A stretch of DNA of 6,096 nucleotides, taken from assembly GCA_019510535.1 (NCBI GenBank), contig JAEKKE010000220.1:1-6096 (forward strand), written 5' to 3'. The notes under the pieces are model-generated. The model saw only the letters and a program-made list of their open reading frames with translations, ran no database searches and was not told where the DNA came from. The DNA comes from Acidobacteriota bacterium (GTDB lineage Bacteria > Acidobacteriota > Terriglobia > Terriglobales > Acidobacteriaceae). Made by a program: the position numbers and the translations under genes. Shown here in pieces: positions 5,962 to 6,096 of this stretch (positions are counted from its first letter, which is position 1; each line of letters opens with the position of its first letter).

Positions 5962-6006
5962 TTGTTGATTGATGAATAGATCTCTACGACTATTCGACAC
6001 TTCCTT

Positions 6007-6096
6007 CTACCCAAACAACTCGCGCTCAATAAAGTGCAGGTCGTTCTTATTGAAATAGTCCTGCGACCAGGAGTCATCGATATAGAGAAACAACCC
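6007..6096 (-). CDS. C-terminal end of an unidentified protein (truncated by window)
   Basis: The minus strand is open from the window edge to TAG at 6009-6007, giving 29 residues that include YIDDSWSQDYFNKNDLHFIE and end in RELFG. The mix of aromatic and charged residues looks like genuine coding sequence, and no other frame here looks better. I do not recognise the family. The gene converges on the phosphoesterase gene, with the repeat cluster between the two ends. Confidence 0.6.
   Translation of the reverse strand, partial: GLFLYIDDSWSQDYFNKNDLHFIERELFG

Overview
The window looks like chromosomal DNA from a member of the Acidobacteriota, probably the Acidobacteriaceae/Terriglobales (Granulicella, Terriglobus and Edaphobacter type). 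This is inferred from three things: moderately high GC; a very long Oar-like TonB-dependent receptor with an N-terminal carboxypeptidase-regulatory-like domain, a family hugely expanded in that phylum; and a regulator-like N-terminal module typical of it. No species can be named from the sequence alone.

Layout, left to right. (1) Positions 1-761, minus strand: a gene running off the left edge. It encodes a DNA-binding-like N-terminal module, one transmembrane segment and the start of an outer domain. It is broken by an exact 5-bp tandem duplication at 517-526; removing one copy restores an uninterrupted frame to the window edge. (2) Positions 762-1041: a divergent control region with a 14-bp palindrome, a 9-bp inverted repeat, half-sites 11 bp apart and an 18-bp tandem repeat. 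(3) Positions 1042-4569, plus strand: a complete outer-membrane receptor of 1175 aa, followed by a strong intrinsic terminator. (4) Positions 4654-5451, plus strand: a 265-aa DUF1868-type 2H phosphoesterase with a twin-arginine signal and a TTG start, beginning 29 bases after the terminator T-tract. (5) Positions 5452-6006: about 555 bp without a gene, packed with palindromes. Its core is a nested inverted-repeat cluster at 5594-5905 whose outer arms are identical over 47 bp. (6) Positions 6007-6096, minus strand: the last 29 codons of an unidentified gene entering from the right.

How the genes may work together (inference): the membrane-anchored regulator-like protein could control the divergent receptor. 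The exported phosphoesterase could act in the periplasm on material brought in by the receptor. With the regulator frame broken, this control may be lost in the sequenced strain. The features with least explanation are the repeat cluster and the 5-bp duplication in the regulator.
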